Assembly: GCA_003508835.1 (NCBI GenBank)
Contig: PUFA01000143.1
Coordinates: forward strand, 496,001-560,000
From: Eonycteris spelaea
Taxonomy: Eukaryota; Chordata; Mammalia; Chiroptera; Pteropodidae
Direction of reading: 5' to 3'
DNA length: 64,000 bases
The notes below the pieces were generated by a model. It was not told the origin of the DNA. It was given only the letters and a program-made list of their open reading frames with translations, and did no database searches. The position numbers were made by a program, and so were the translations under genes. This document shows, piece after piece, positions 1 through 10,689 of this stretch. Every line of letters starts with the position of its first letter. The first letter of the stretch is position 1.

Positions 1-1020
1 AGAGCTCATTTCCTATCCATTTTTATCCCTTTTGATATTATAGTAAAGGCTCTGAAGGACTATTAAAAGCCAGGGATCAATATTGAGATCATGCAACTTG
101 GCTTATAAATGGTTTCTGTTTATAAAATCAAAGGCTGACAATAGAGTAAAAATGCCACAAGTCTCACATTATTTTTAGCTATTTTCTCTAATAGAAGAAA
201 TAGAGTGTAGTGATAGTTCATAATAGAAAAGCTATCTCTAAAGTATTTATGCTCTTCCTGTAGGATATTACATTGAGACATCCAGATATGCAGTGTGGAA
301 GAGCAAGTGGTATTGATTTTTTAAAAGATATTCTAGAGATTGTTCAGTGCTAAGGAAAGATACAAGACTTCCCCTCCCTCCTTTTTCACAAACAGCAGAC
401 AATATTCTTTTGGTCTATTTTGCAGAAAAAAATTTTGAATGGATTGCACCTACAATGTAGAATAGGATTTGAGATGGGAAAACTCTCTCTGCTGCATAGT
501 TTAACATAAAGTCATTATTTAAATGAAGCCTAATGGGTAGGGGCACTGGATTTGAACTAAAGATAGTTCTAGGGTTTTAAGAGCATGGAGTGAATGTAAG
601 AGTTCTATTAAACAAGAAAGAGTACTGATTACTGAATTCCTTTAATGACAGGAGTACAGGCAGGCAGGCAGGTACTGAGCTTTGTGTGCTGTGGGCTAGA
701 GAAAGGTAATCTGACTAGGGAAAGAATGAGAAAGGGAGAAAAGGAAAGGAAAAGAAAGAAAGGGTATTTTTAGAGACTATTTGGTAAAATCAGAGAAACT
801 TAAAAGCAAGAACCAAGAAGCAGACAGCTAAGAGCTTTACTATTATTACATCAAAGTGATACTGATTTTTGAAAGGATGTTCTAGAAATTGCCCAGTGGT
901 TAGAAGGACAGAAGTCTACCCTATCAAATTCAAAAAGTCAGAGAAAGATATCTGCTGTTAACTATCACTTGCCTGGAAGTTGTAGTTAGCAAAGTAAGTC
1001 AAGAAAAAGAAAGCAAATAT
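1..1020. other. unassigned non-coding sequence
   Basis: No gene or confident repeat seen. It contains an imperfect direct repeat (305-360 and 852-908), a short CAGG run at 659-672 and a purine-rich GA stretch at about 715-765. It could be the worn edge of the retroviral region that follows, but I cannot show that. Confidence 0.5.
305..908 (+). repeat. imperfect direct repeat pair (305-360 / 852-908)
   Basis: Two blocks of about 56 bases about 547 bases apart align at roughly 80 percent by eye. Both have a TATTGAT/TACTGAT start followed by a T run, a TTCTAGA core and a CAGTG tail. The flanking sequence does not align clearly. It may be a local duplication or two copies of an old repeat I do not recognise. 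Confidence 0.5.
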
Positions 1021-2389
1021 AAATATTGGGACTTGGATACTGTGGCAGCATGGAGATGTGCTTCTTGGATTGCTCTCAGGAGAGAACATGCTATTCAGCT
1101 GCAAGAACTGCAGTTAACTAACAATCTCCAGCTCTTAGCAACTTCAGATTTACCTCAGCTTCCCAGGCAGTCCCGAGCCAATGACTGACCATGTCTGCTC
1201 AATGTAGGATTTCTCTAATGGGCATCCCCCATTACAGAGATGGAGATCTTAATTGGGTTGGTTGAAACTTTGTCAGGTCTGCATCACAATTAGCCCCCCA
1301 TGCCCACTTTTTTTTCTTTCTGCTTTTATCCCATACACTTACCCCTGTATGCTTCTTGCATTCTTAACTCTATCAGGGTGTCTGCTTCCCAGATGACCCA
1401 ACTGCCATTGTTGGTAGTAGGAATGGTTCAGGAAAGCAGGATACCTCTTGCTGTATGCAGACTAGATCCAATGAGGTACACTCTGGCACAAGGTGGCAGC
1501 CCAATTTTAAAACTTGTGAAATTGCCTTGCTGTTACTAAGTTGCATTGATGCCCTACAGAGGCATAGTGGAAAGTTGAGGTAAGTTAACAGTCAAATATT
1601 GTCAGAAAGCTATTTTGTGGTTTGCAGTCCTGCAGTGTTGGACTAGAACAAAACTGAAGACTCGACTCAGGATTTGATAGAGTTGCCAAGCTACTAAGAT
1701 AATTGAATGATTGATGGTTGGGAAAACCTGGGATCCTGACACATGAGATGGGGATATCTGAATTGATGTTCCCGAAGACTTTTGCTCTCCAGATTACACT
1801 GAACGCTCAGAGCTGCAGAGGTGACCTACCCATTCCTATTAAGAGATAGCACTCTCCTCTAGTGGAACATACTGTGGAGACTTTCTTTTGGAAAGTAATA
1901 GGTCTCCTATTCAGGATCTGCCTTTACCTCTTCGCCAGATCACTGGGTTGATAACTAGGTTAAGTGGAAGCAAAATTCAACTAGGAACATGCTGATCCTG
2001 TAAGGAGGAAAGGAAGCTGCAAAAATTAGGCAGCATTAACTGGTAGGAGCTTGGGAGTATCCTGGGAACTGGACCTAGGGGCTTGATCAAGAGGTCTGGA
2101 ATTTAAGACAGGTTAAGAGTGAGTTTATGAACTTGGGGATACTCTCTCAAGATATAGGGTTTAATACCCTAGTAAAGTCCCTAAAAATCCACTGAAAACA
2201 ATGCCACAGTTGTTGAAATGCCTGATGATGGCAGATGACAGAAGGTGGGATTAGAAGGCTCAGGGAAGTGGGCATTCCGGAATAGATGAATTACGCAAGG
2301 CCAGAAAATTTATCTGAGGAGAGTTTTCCATAGGAAAAGTCAGGGAATACACTAAGCCCCCCAAAGAGACACCAACATCACTAGGAAGT

Positions 2390-2845
2390 TTGGTGGTGGC
2401 TAAAGGACTACATATACAAATCTTTACAATGACAGCCTCTGATGCAAACAGCCTGGAAAGCCAAACAACAACTTCTGCAGTAATTGGTCCAGACTTAAAT
2501 GGTCAGGACTTAGCCAATAATGGGTAGCTTCCTTATTTTTGCTCCTGTTTCTAACTGAGGACCAACCATAGAAAGCCAAATATTCTCCCCAAACCATTTT
2601 CATAAGATGTTCCACCTCTAGTTAGCCTGTGTCCAGTTTCCCTATGTCAACAATCCGCAATCAGAACATACCTGAAACCTTTCCTTATTTTTCACTGCAA
2701 AGATTTTCTACTTTCCTGTCTGCCTCTGAGTTTATGCCAAACATGAGTGATGGTGGCTGACTCTCTTGCTATAGCGAGCTCTGAATAAACAGCTTTTGTT
2801 ACTTATTATTTGGGTGATCTTGGACAATTTCCATATGGCTCTTCT
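2390..2845 (+). repeat. LTR-like segment with polyadenylation signal
   Basis: The segment ends in a GCTCTGAATAAAC context (AATAAA at 2784-2789), as is common near the R region of class I LTRs. It lies just upstream of sequence resembling a retroviral internal region. I see no convincing TATA box and no clean TG...CA ends, so it could also be internal sequence that happens to contain AATAAA. Confidence 0.4.
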
Positions 2846-3269
2846 CTACAAGCAAAAGCTGATGGTAGAAGAGGCTGTTAGAGAGCTTGGTTCATCAAAA
2901 CTAATGAGGATTACAGAGCTCCAAAGCTTTAGAGGCCTGGTGGTGGCACTTAACTGCCAGAAACCAGGGGGTTGAAATTTGTGGGACAACTGCCAAGATT
3001 GGAGTGGCAAGCCGAGGAGGCTTACTGTGCAGAGAGTTGTGGAGAGATAGTTGACAGAATATAAAATAACATTGATAGAGGTAAAAGAAAAGGGATAAAA
3101 TAAGATATTGCTCAATACATACATTTAATCAAAGAAAAAATCATGGAAGAGCAGGAAACTGAACCAGTTCTCAGGCCTGAACCAGTTTTCAAGTCCAGAA
3201 CCTCATGCCTAAAGAGGTGACTGGATTCTAGTGAGGATTCTGCATCACCTTGACAAGTGTATGTGGCAA

Positions 3270-3520
3270 CAATTCTTCTAGGCCTTCTGCACTGGATGTA
3301 TGGTTGTACAATCTGTAAAGGGGAAATATGAGAATATTTCAGGGACTATTGGACACAGGATTTGACATTGATATTTGGAGATCTGAAGCATCATTATGGT
3401 GACACTGTTAGTGTTAGAGCTGGGGCTCAGGAAAGGGCTGGTAATAAAAGTAATCCTAGCCAAAGTCAAGTTTGCAATAAATTTGCTGGGTCTGGTCTCA
3501 CCAGGTGGCCTCTTCCCCAT
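3270..3520 (+). pseudogene. retroviral protease-like remnant
   Basis: A plus-strand reading shows a weak aspartic-protease-like pattern, with a D-L-T-L-I stretch around 3360-3380 where the active-site region would be. The expected D-T/S-G triad is not intact. It sits in the right place upstream of the reverse transcriptase remnant. It is non-functional, and its identity rests mainly on order. Confidence 0.4.
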
Positions 3521-3689
3521 TTCTTGAACATATAATTGAAATTAACAAACTTAGAAGTCATATCCTTAGCCTGCTGTGGTAAGGCCTATGACATTGAGGA
3601 GCACCAAAATTAAGTATTTGAAATTGTCTACCTACATGCCTAGTCAAGGCAGTAAGTAAAAAAGCAATATCACAGTATGGGAGAGATAT

Positions 3690-4300
3690 TGATTAGTGCC
3701 AGCCTTAAGGATCTCAAGGATGGTCTTCATTACATATCTCCACTTCATTTACCATTCCGGCCCCTATAGAAATTGGTTGGACTTGGGGAATAACTGTAGC
3801 ATACCACAAGCTCAATCAAGTAGTAGCCTTGATTTCAGTGTCTGAGACAGAGCAGATCTAGTTTTAATATGTCTTTGTTATATAACACAGCCATTGGTTT
3901 GGTAGTGAAGCTCTTTTCTTTCCTTATCAGGGAAGGAGTTGAAAACAATTTACAGTAACAGGATGGAAAACAATATATGTACATTTATAATTTTTACCCC
4001 AGGATTATGCTAGGTTTCCTGCACTAGGCCATAATATAGTCTGAAAGTGTATTGACTGTTGGGACATCCTGCGCAGAATATCAATTGATTTATTACACTG
4101 GTGACATCACACTGATCAGGCAGGATGAACAAGAGGACCTGGCTTACTGGAGACCTCGGTGCTCATTCCAGAAGGTGAGAAATAAATTCTGCAGAGACTT
4201 TAGAATACGACACTTTGTTAAAAGTTTCAGGGGTTCAGTGATCCTAGGGGCATGCTGGAATATTACCTCTGAATATATATGAAAACTTGCTTCATCTTCC
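3690..4300 (+). pseudogene. pol: retroviral reverse transcriptase remnant (catalytic Asp lost)
   Basis: The open stretch 4052-4282 (76 codons) carries the region around the polymerase active-site box. At 4094-4105 the codons read Y-T-G-D where the family has Y-x-D-D, so the first catalytic aspartate is glycine. The upstream sequence (about 3750-4040) continues the polymerase in other frames with stops and indels. This is a dead copy of an RNA-dependent DNA polymerase gene. The retroviral rather than LINE assignment rests on the downstream RNase H- and integrase-like parts. Confidence 0.65.
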
Positions 4301-4327
4301 ATCCACTATCACAAAGAAGACAGTACA

Positions 4328-4640
4328 ATGCCTACTAGGCCTTTTCAGGTACTAGAAGAACACATTCTAAATGTAGAAATACTGCTTAAGTATCACGTGA
4401 CCCCAAAGTCTGTCAGTTTTGAGAGGGACCTGGAACAAAAAGAATTCTGTAGCAGGTTTACACAATGGTGTAAGCAGCTTTGTCATTTGGGCCATACAAT
4501 CCAAGAGACCTAAAAGACCATGCATCTAGAACTGCCTATTGGAGCTGGGTTTTGTTGGATCCTCGAGTCATAAAGTCCAGTGGACCCAGCAACAATCCAT
4601 TGTAAGATGGAAATGGTATATCCAAGTTTGGAGACTAGAG
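4328..4640 (+). pseudogene. pol: retroviral connection/RNase H-region remnant
   Basis: The stretch 4328-4513 is open for 61 codons. It is followed at about 4587-4622 by a short tryptophan- and lysine-rich motif (R-W-K-W-Y-I) that I associate with the end of the RNase H region in class I ERV pol. The frame changes between the two parts. It is not functional. Confidence 0.5.
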
Positions 4641-5369
4641 GCTTGAGTAGCCTAGATCCTCATATTACCCACAATGTTTGCATCAGCACCTATCTCTCAG
4701 CTCAAACCTGGTAAGAGGGTAAGATGGGAAGGAGTTGCATACAATCAGTTGAATGAAGAGGGAAAAACTGAGACTGGTTTATAGATAGGTTGGCTTAGGT
4801 ACAAGCTAAAAATGAATAGTAGATGTACTATAGCCACATGCAGGGGTGGCCTTGAAAGATAATGTTGAGAAAAAAAATCTTCCCATAATAGAGTTTTGAG
4901 CAGTGTACCTGGTCATCCACTTTATGTGGAAAAAGAAATGGCTTGAGGTGAGAATATACACAAACTTCTGAGCCATGATAAATGGCCTGGCCAGCTGGTC
5001 AGGGTTTAAAGGAAAGATAGAAAGATCAGAGATGAGGTCTGGTGCAGAAGTATGTGAATAGACATGGAAGTTGGCATGAAGTATGATTTGACTTTTGTAT
5101 CACATGTTAATTAATACTTATCAGAAGCATATTACTAGTGACACTAAAATTATCAATAGGACAAAATGACTCAGACAATTGACATTACCCAGCCTTTGTC
5201 ATTGGACACTTCAGAACTATACACTGGGCATATGGATGAGCAAAGGTAAAAGCTACACAGGAGGCTAAGAACATGAGTTCTCTCTTATGAAGACAAATAT
5301 TGCTGTTTGCCAGTTCTGTGTGTCCAGCAACAAGTCTTTAGGCTGAGCTCCTGATATGGCACCATCCTT
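4641..5369. other. ERV internal sequence, no recognisable domain
   Basis: It lies between the RNase H-like and integrase-like remnants and is presumably the rest of pol. I see no legible motif here. Confidence 0.35.
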
Positions 5370-5640
5370 CAAAATAGTGGAGACCAACCAGTTATTGGTG
5401 GCAAGTTGACTACACTGGGCCCTTACATCCTGGGAGTGCCAAAGATTTGCTTCCACAGGAATAAACCCCTATTCCAAATATGAGTTTGAGTTTTCCTGCC
5501 CACAGGCCCTCAGTCAGCACCCCTATTTGGAGGATTACTTGATCTACAGCATTCAAACAAGGAAGAAAATAGGGAATGGGCCCAAATTCACTGGTGGTAT
5601 CAATCACATGCTGTATTATTCAAAAATTATCAGTCTAACA
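5370..5640 (+). pseudogene. pol: retroviral integrase-like remnant
   Basis: Short plus-strand stretches in shifting frames resemble an integrase catalytic core. They include a G-I-N-P-Y-S start near 5460 and a W-A-Q-I-H-W-W stretch near 5577-5600. The catalytic D-D-E set cannot be traced. Two minus-strand open frames over the same bases are shadows. Confidence 0.45.
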
Positions 5641-5659
5641 TAGCATTGGATTGGTCTGT

Positions 5660-6438
5660 TGAAAGTACAACTTAAGTACCACCTTGAGGACAATATACTC
5701 TGCAAGTATGAAGTCCCTTGTCTAGAAATATAAGGGAAGATTCTTAGGTTGCTATTTAGCAGGAGTCTAGATTGTTGACGTTTTTAAGGACATAGTTTCA
5801 TTACTACTGCTCTGAAATATCTTTTCCTTTATAAATGTAATAAAGTACAACTTAAAATTAAAAGGTCTGTTCATATTCAATGATAAGAGAAGAACAAAGC
5901 CAACCTAAGTGCTGCTTCATGCTCCATCAGAGCTCCTCTCCCTGCCTTCTGAGTCCTTACACCCTTCTTTCCTATTATTGCTCTAGTATGATCATGTTCC
6001 AATAAGTGAAATTCAAATTAATATGTGAACAATATTATAGATGATGACATATTTTGAAACTTTAGGGTAACTCAGAAGTGATTTTCTAAACTTGGACCAG
6101 AGTGCACTCCTTTAAAACAAACTAGAGATGTCAGATTGCTTCCCCTATAGATACCTTTACTTATTACTTATTACTACCAACAAGCTTGGCTTTGTCTTTC
6201 ATAAGTTAGTCTGAAACCCCAAAAGAGGCCAGACCTCCTAGGGAGAGTTGTCACACCTAACAAAAATTCCTAGTTGCACTGTTTTTCAAGCGCACCAAGC
6301 ACAGCAATCTTTACCAGTCAGGTCCAATGACAGAGCCACACTTACTTTGACTTTCACATCTTTCTTGTTTTCTCTGACTCTTTAGTATTAGTGAGTCATT
6401 TGGCTTGTGGACTCTTGGATCCTGATAATCCCTTTAGC
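5660..6438. other. unassigned non-coding sequence
   Basis: No gene seen and no confident repeat. The pyrimidine-rich part at about 5930-5990 could be a trace of L2, but it is too short to call. Confidence 0.4.
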
Positions 6439-6439
6439 A

Positions 6440-6626
6440 CAGTGTTTTTCAATTTTTAGTTGCACTTTGGATCACCTCGGGGAGCTGTAATAAATTCAGA
6501 TGCCAGGCCACATCCAGATTAATTGCATCAGAATATCAGGGGATGGGGTGGGCTCAGGAATAAATGCTCTTTTTAGGGCTCTTGGAGTAGTTTCATCATA
6601 TAACAAAGTGGAAAGCCATTACTCTA
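6440..6626 (+). mobile_element. MER5-type non-autonomous hAT (Charlie) transposon
   Basis: It starts with a CAGTGTTTTTCAA terminal inverted repeat, followed by the GGATCACCT...GGAGCT and GGGGTGGG blocks typical of MER5. It ends in a degraded copy of the inverted terminus near 6615-6626. The flanks CTTTAGCA (6432-6439) and CTCTAGTCA (right side) may be a worn 8-bp hAT target duplication. It never encoded protein. Confidence 0.75.
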
Positions 6627-6639
6627 GTCAATTTCTCTA

Positions 6640-7405
6640 TACCACATTTCAAGTTCTCTACTTTCAGCAGTTGGGATGTACTAAGCTTTCATGCCTCTCT
6701 GATTTTGGTATTGAAAGGAGTAGATTATACATATTGTGCCAATATGAAGACTGTCTTCTCAAGATCTTCTTTCTGTTTTCTACTTTTTAGTTTTGTGAAA
6801 AAAATATGGTTTTTACCTCTCATTGATGCTAATGAATAAAATAGTTCTGCTTAAAATGGAAAGTATGATGTGGCTAATTCAAATCATGCTATCCCAATGA
6901 TATGAGACTCTGGTATAAAACTCACAAGTCTTTCAACTTAGCATATGGTATGAGCTAAATACTTATTGTTAAATTAAATTGAAACATTAATTTTTTCTTT
7001 CATTTATAATAAATACATTATTTTGCTGTGTCTCTATATTTCTGAAAGTCTCAGGTAAGTCTGTGACTTTTTAGGACTAAAACAGAATCATTCTATCGTT
7101 CCAGACTGTCTAGAATCCAAGTATCACTGCCATGATATTAAATCTTCTGGAATTCTTAAGCTCTAGGATATTTGCAAGGTAAACATAATATATTTTGGTG
7201 GAGAATCCTGTGTATGTGTGTGATAGGGGGTGAAATTGCTTCTATATATCTCTTTAACATGAAAAAAGCTTGGTTTAGTTTGCTCCTATCATTCTGCTAG
7301 GATCTAGGAAAAATGCTCAAGAGGAAGAGAATATTATTTCACTCCAAGAGATTTTTCTTTAGAAGCTTAGAATTAAAACAAGTATCCAAAGGTACATAGG
7401 TCATG
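6640..7405. other. unassigned AT-rich sequence
   Basis: I see no gene, RNA gene or confident repeat. Confidence 0.45.
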
Positions 7406-7407
7406 AT

Positions 7408-7467
7408 TCTATCTATCTATCTATCTATCTATCTACTATCTATTCTATCTATCTATCTATTTATTTA
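7408..7467. repeat. (TATC)n microsatellite
   Basis: About 14 tetranucleotide units interrupted by one ACTATCTATTC step, grading into TTTA units on the right. Confidence 0.95.
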
Positions 7468-7924
7468 TATATTTTTAGGTCATAAATTTTTAAAAGTTCA
7501 AATTTACCTCTGGTTTATTCATCTGAAATAAAAAATTCTTCAATCATTGAAATCATGTTTATTGTTTATTAAAAAAAATTTATCTTAAAATAAAGATATA
7601 GATTTTGGAAGGGAAACAGAAGGCTGGACAGTTCGATTCATTTGATGTCAAAGGAAAAATTGCTGGGAGAGCAAAATATTTCTTATTAAGCCAAAATATT
7701 AAGATTTTTGGAATATAGAAGAAATAACTTAAAATATCTTCCTAGAATTAACTTGTATATCATCATCTTTAGATGAAAAAGGTAGAAACTGGCTTCATTT
7801 GAAGGAATAATTACTCAACTTCTCTAGAGTTTGCTTAAATGACTTCAAGAACCACATTTACATCTTAAATAATGTGCTATTCACTTTTTTCATAGAATCT
7901 GTTCAAGTTGGAATACTTATTTAG
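7468..7924. other. unassigned AT-rich sequence
   Basis: Nothing recognisable. Confidence 0.45.
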
Positions 7925-8110
7925 ATTTTTGTGTGTTCATTCATGTGCTTATTGAGTACCTACTATACAGATTCTGCAAGGTCTTGAAAGTGCACTGAAT
8001 GGACAAGATAGTCCCTGTCCTCATGGGACTTACAATTTAGCAAGGAATTCATTGAGCAAATAAGTGACATGTATAGTAATTTAATTATAGTTGTAGTAAG
8101 TATAACAAGA
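7925..8110 (-). mobile_element. L2 (LINE-2) 3' end
   Basis: It begins TTCATTCATG, the complement of the L2 tail repeat. The TATTGAGTACCTACTAT and CCTGTCCTCATGGGACTTACAATTTAGC blocks of the L2 3' end follow. It is an old, 5'-truncated fragment. Confidence 0.75.
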
Positions 8111-8489
8111 GGAAGTCATTTAATTTGGGAAGTGCCTTTTCTTGGGATTTAGGAATGATTTTTTTCTTTTACAGCAGAAAAGAAAAGCTTTATTAGAAGG
8201 GAAAGTACACTTTCAGATGTGGAAGCATACCTGAACAAGAAAAGCATGGCTCAAAAGGCTGGAATGATTTATTTATTTATTTTTTTAGGAAATATTTTAG
8301 TTGGCATTGGTAGGCTATAGCACACATGTTTTTTTGATAATACACTTTAAGCAAAACATTGAAATCAGATATATATTTGTAGAGAACAAGTCCGTATGGC
8401 CAGTTTCTTAGGAGACTTATTAAAATTTATTTAGGAAACCAATAACTCCATATGTCTATGGAAGCCAAAATGGGCAGGAATGACTCAAA
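8111..8489. other. unassigned sequence between two L2 tails
   Basis: Contains a short ATTT run at about 8267-8286. No gene seen. Confidence 0.4.
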
Positions 8490-8686
8490 ATATCATACTA
8501 ATTCACTCAACAAAATATTTACACTGGGTTACAGCAATGACAAGCAGACAAAAAATCCCTGCCCTCATGGAGCTTGCAATGTTGTTGAGAAGACAGTAAA
8601 CAAGATAAGTAAATAACATATAGAGCATGTTAGTTATTGATAACTGCTTTGGAAGAAAAATAAAACAGAAAGGAGTTAGTGAGATT
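8490..8686 (-). mobile_element. second L2 3' end
   Basis: It contains the CCCTGCCCTCATGGAGCTTGC and AGTAAACAAGATAAGTAAATAA blocks of L2. It covers the same part of L2 as the fragment at 7925-8110, so these are two insertions or a duplication. It is abruptly replaced by L1 sequence at about 8690. Confidence 0.75.
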
Positions 8687-8689
8687 ACT

Positions 8690-10685
8690 GGGTCCTTCTT
8701 TGTTTTCTATAGCTCTTGTTTTAAATCTATTTTGTTGTCCTAGCTTATTGTTTTTTTTGTTTCCATTTTCATGAAATATCTTTGTTATCCCTTTACTTTT
8801 CGTGTATGTGTACTCAATTTGAATTGAGTTTCTTGTAGGCAGCATATGTAAGGGTCTTGTTTACTTATCCATTCAGCCACTCTATCTTTTGGTTGGAGCA
8901 CCTAATCATTTACATTTAAAGTAATTGTTGAAAGATATGTAGTTATTGCCATTTTTATTATTTATTTTTTAACCCTTTTTTCTTTGTCTTCTTAAAGAAG
9001 TCCCTCTGACATTTCTTGTAATAGTGGTTTGATATGATAAATCCTTTAGCTTTTTATTTTCCAAGAAGTGTTTTATTTGTCAAATTTTATATGATAGCTT
9101 TGCTGGGTAGAGTAATCTTGATTGTGGGTCCTTACTTTTCGTCACTTTGAATATTTCCTGCCAATCTTTTTTGGCCTGCAAAGTTTTCTGTTGAGAAATC
9201 AATTTGACAGTCTTATGGGAGATCTCCTGTAGGTAACTAATTGCTTTTTCTCTTGCTGCTTTTAAGATTCTCTTTGTCTTTAACCTTTGTATTTTAATTA
9301 TGATGGGTCTTGGAGTGAGCATGTTTGGGTTTATGTTGTTTGGAATTCTCTCTGTTTCCTAGAGTTGTATATATATTTCCTTCAACAAGTTAGGAAGTTT
9401 TCTGTCATTATTTTTTCAACAGGTTCTCAATTCCTTGCTCTACTCTTCTCCAGGTACCCTATGACACAAATGTTGGTATGCTTGATGTTGCCAGAGGCCT
9501 CTTAAACTGTCCTTACTTTTTTTGTATTCCTCTTTCTTGTTGCTGTTCTGATTGGATGTTTTCCACTACCTTATCCTCTAAATCTCTGATTCAGTCTTCT
9601 GCTTCATTTAATCTACTATTGATTCCTCCTAAAGTGTTCTTCCTTTCAGTTATTACAGTCTTCATTTCTGACTGGTTTTTTTATGTTTTCTATTTCTACT
9701 TTTATGTTTTCTAATTCTTTGTTAAAGTTCTCACAGAGCCATTTACTCTTCCTATAAGTTCATTGAACACCTTATAACCAGTGTTTTGAACTCTGCCCCT
9801 GCTAGATTACTTGTCCTCCAGTTTTTTTTTGGAGCTTCGTTCTTTTCTTTTCATCTGGAACATATTTCTCTATCTCCCAATTTTGGTTGCCTTCCTGTTT
9901 GTTTTTACGCATTAGGTAGGGCTGTTGTATCTGTTGGTCTTAGTAGAGTGGCATTATGTAGTAGGTGGGGCCCAGTGATGCAGTCTTCCCTGGTCACCGG
10001 GCTGGGTGTATAAGGAGTGTCCCTTGTATGGGTTGTATGTGGCCTCCTATTAGAGTTGAGCCTTGGTTGCTGTTTTTCACATGAATTGAAGGGATTGACC
10101 CTCAGGCTAATTGGTTGTAGGGCTGACCCAATGGAATAGGATTTGCTTTAGCAGGGTATCTGGTGCCTGCCCAGTCTGCTCTTTGGGTGTGTTATCTTTG
10201 GATACAGCTCCTGTTGGTGCTCTGGCTTGATCCATGCTGGCAACTAAGTGTGGTGTGCTAGAACAAGAGCCTCCTGGAGAGGCCTTGCTGCAAGCCAAGT
10301 TTAGTCTCAGCCAGTGCCCTGCCTAGGGCCACCTGGCAAGAGTCACCAAGCAATCTGAAGATGGCTGCCACCCAACTTAGCTTGGAGGTGACTTGAGAGG
10401 GTACACTATTAACTGGGGGCAGGTTGCCACTAGTGCTGGGCTTGGGGCTGTTCAGCAAGAGATATGGGGCACATTGAGCCAGATGCTGCTTGTTTTGGGT
10501 TTGCAAATCTTTGAGAGATTTTAGGAAAATCTGTGGCATGAGACAGGGAAAGTCATTTATTGAAAAAGCAATTGGAAGCAGCTTGGGTGGGCCTGCAAAT
10601 TGGGAAGGGCGAGATCTCGGAATCACCAGGATGGTTTGACCAGTGTTTGCCAGTTTAATAGAGGCACAGATATGGTGGCCACCTA
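8690..10685 (-). mobile_element. HAL1-like internally deleted L1, copy A
   Basis: On the minus strand it reads 5'UTR (about 10685-9800), ORF1 (about 9760-9080), then roughly 400 bases of the start of ORF2, stopping at 8690. Compared with the L1 at 12.3-17.7 kb it lacks several hundred bases between ORF1 and the endonuclease start, and all later ORF2. It shares that gap with copies B, C and D. It carries no 3'UTR or poly-A tail. Its left edge falls on the same ACTGGGTCCTTCTTTG words as the internal junction of copy B. Confidence 0.75.
9080..9760 (-). pseudogene. ORF1: L1 ORF1 remnant (RNA-binding protein), copy A
   Basis: The open stretch 9322-9080 (80 codons, minus) carries the RRM and C-terminal domain of L1 ORF1p. 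It has a P-R-P-I-I-I-K start, an I-L-K-A-A-R-E-K helix and an L-Y-P-A-K-L-S end. The part to about 9760 is coiled-coil-like sequence in broken frames. ORF1p normally coats L1 RNA as a trimer in the cytoplasm. This copy is dead. Confidence 0.8.
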
Positions 10686-10689
10686 TATA

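Larger units (their letters stand above)
1040..5660 (+). mobile_element. decayed class I endogenous retrovirus-like region
   Basis: Translated plus-strand frames contain short stretches in retroviral order: protease-like (about 3270-3520), reverse transcriptase (about 3690-4300), connection/RNase H-like (4328-4640) and integrase-like (about 5370-5640). Frames shift repeatedly and stops are frequent, so nothing is coding. The part before 2390 looks like a leader or gag-like stretch, but I recognise it weakly. An LTR-like segment with an AATAAA lies inside the region at about 2390-2845. That suggests either two overlapping insertions or a rearranged copy. I assign class I from the general character of the pol-like stretches, and the family name is not known to me. 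Boundaries are approximate and no target-site duplication was found. Confidence 0.65.

Noticed and set aside
1300..1539. 79-codon plus-strand open frame
   Set aside because: It overlaps the retroviral leader region, shows no domain, and has no splice or initiation context.
5265..5607. two minus-strand open frames
   Set aside because: They are antisense to the integrase-like remnant and have no independent support.
10258..10626. 122-codon minus-strand open frame
   Set aside because: It lies in the GC-rich 5'UTR of L1 copy A, where long chance frames are common. No family resemblance.
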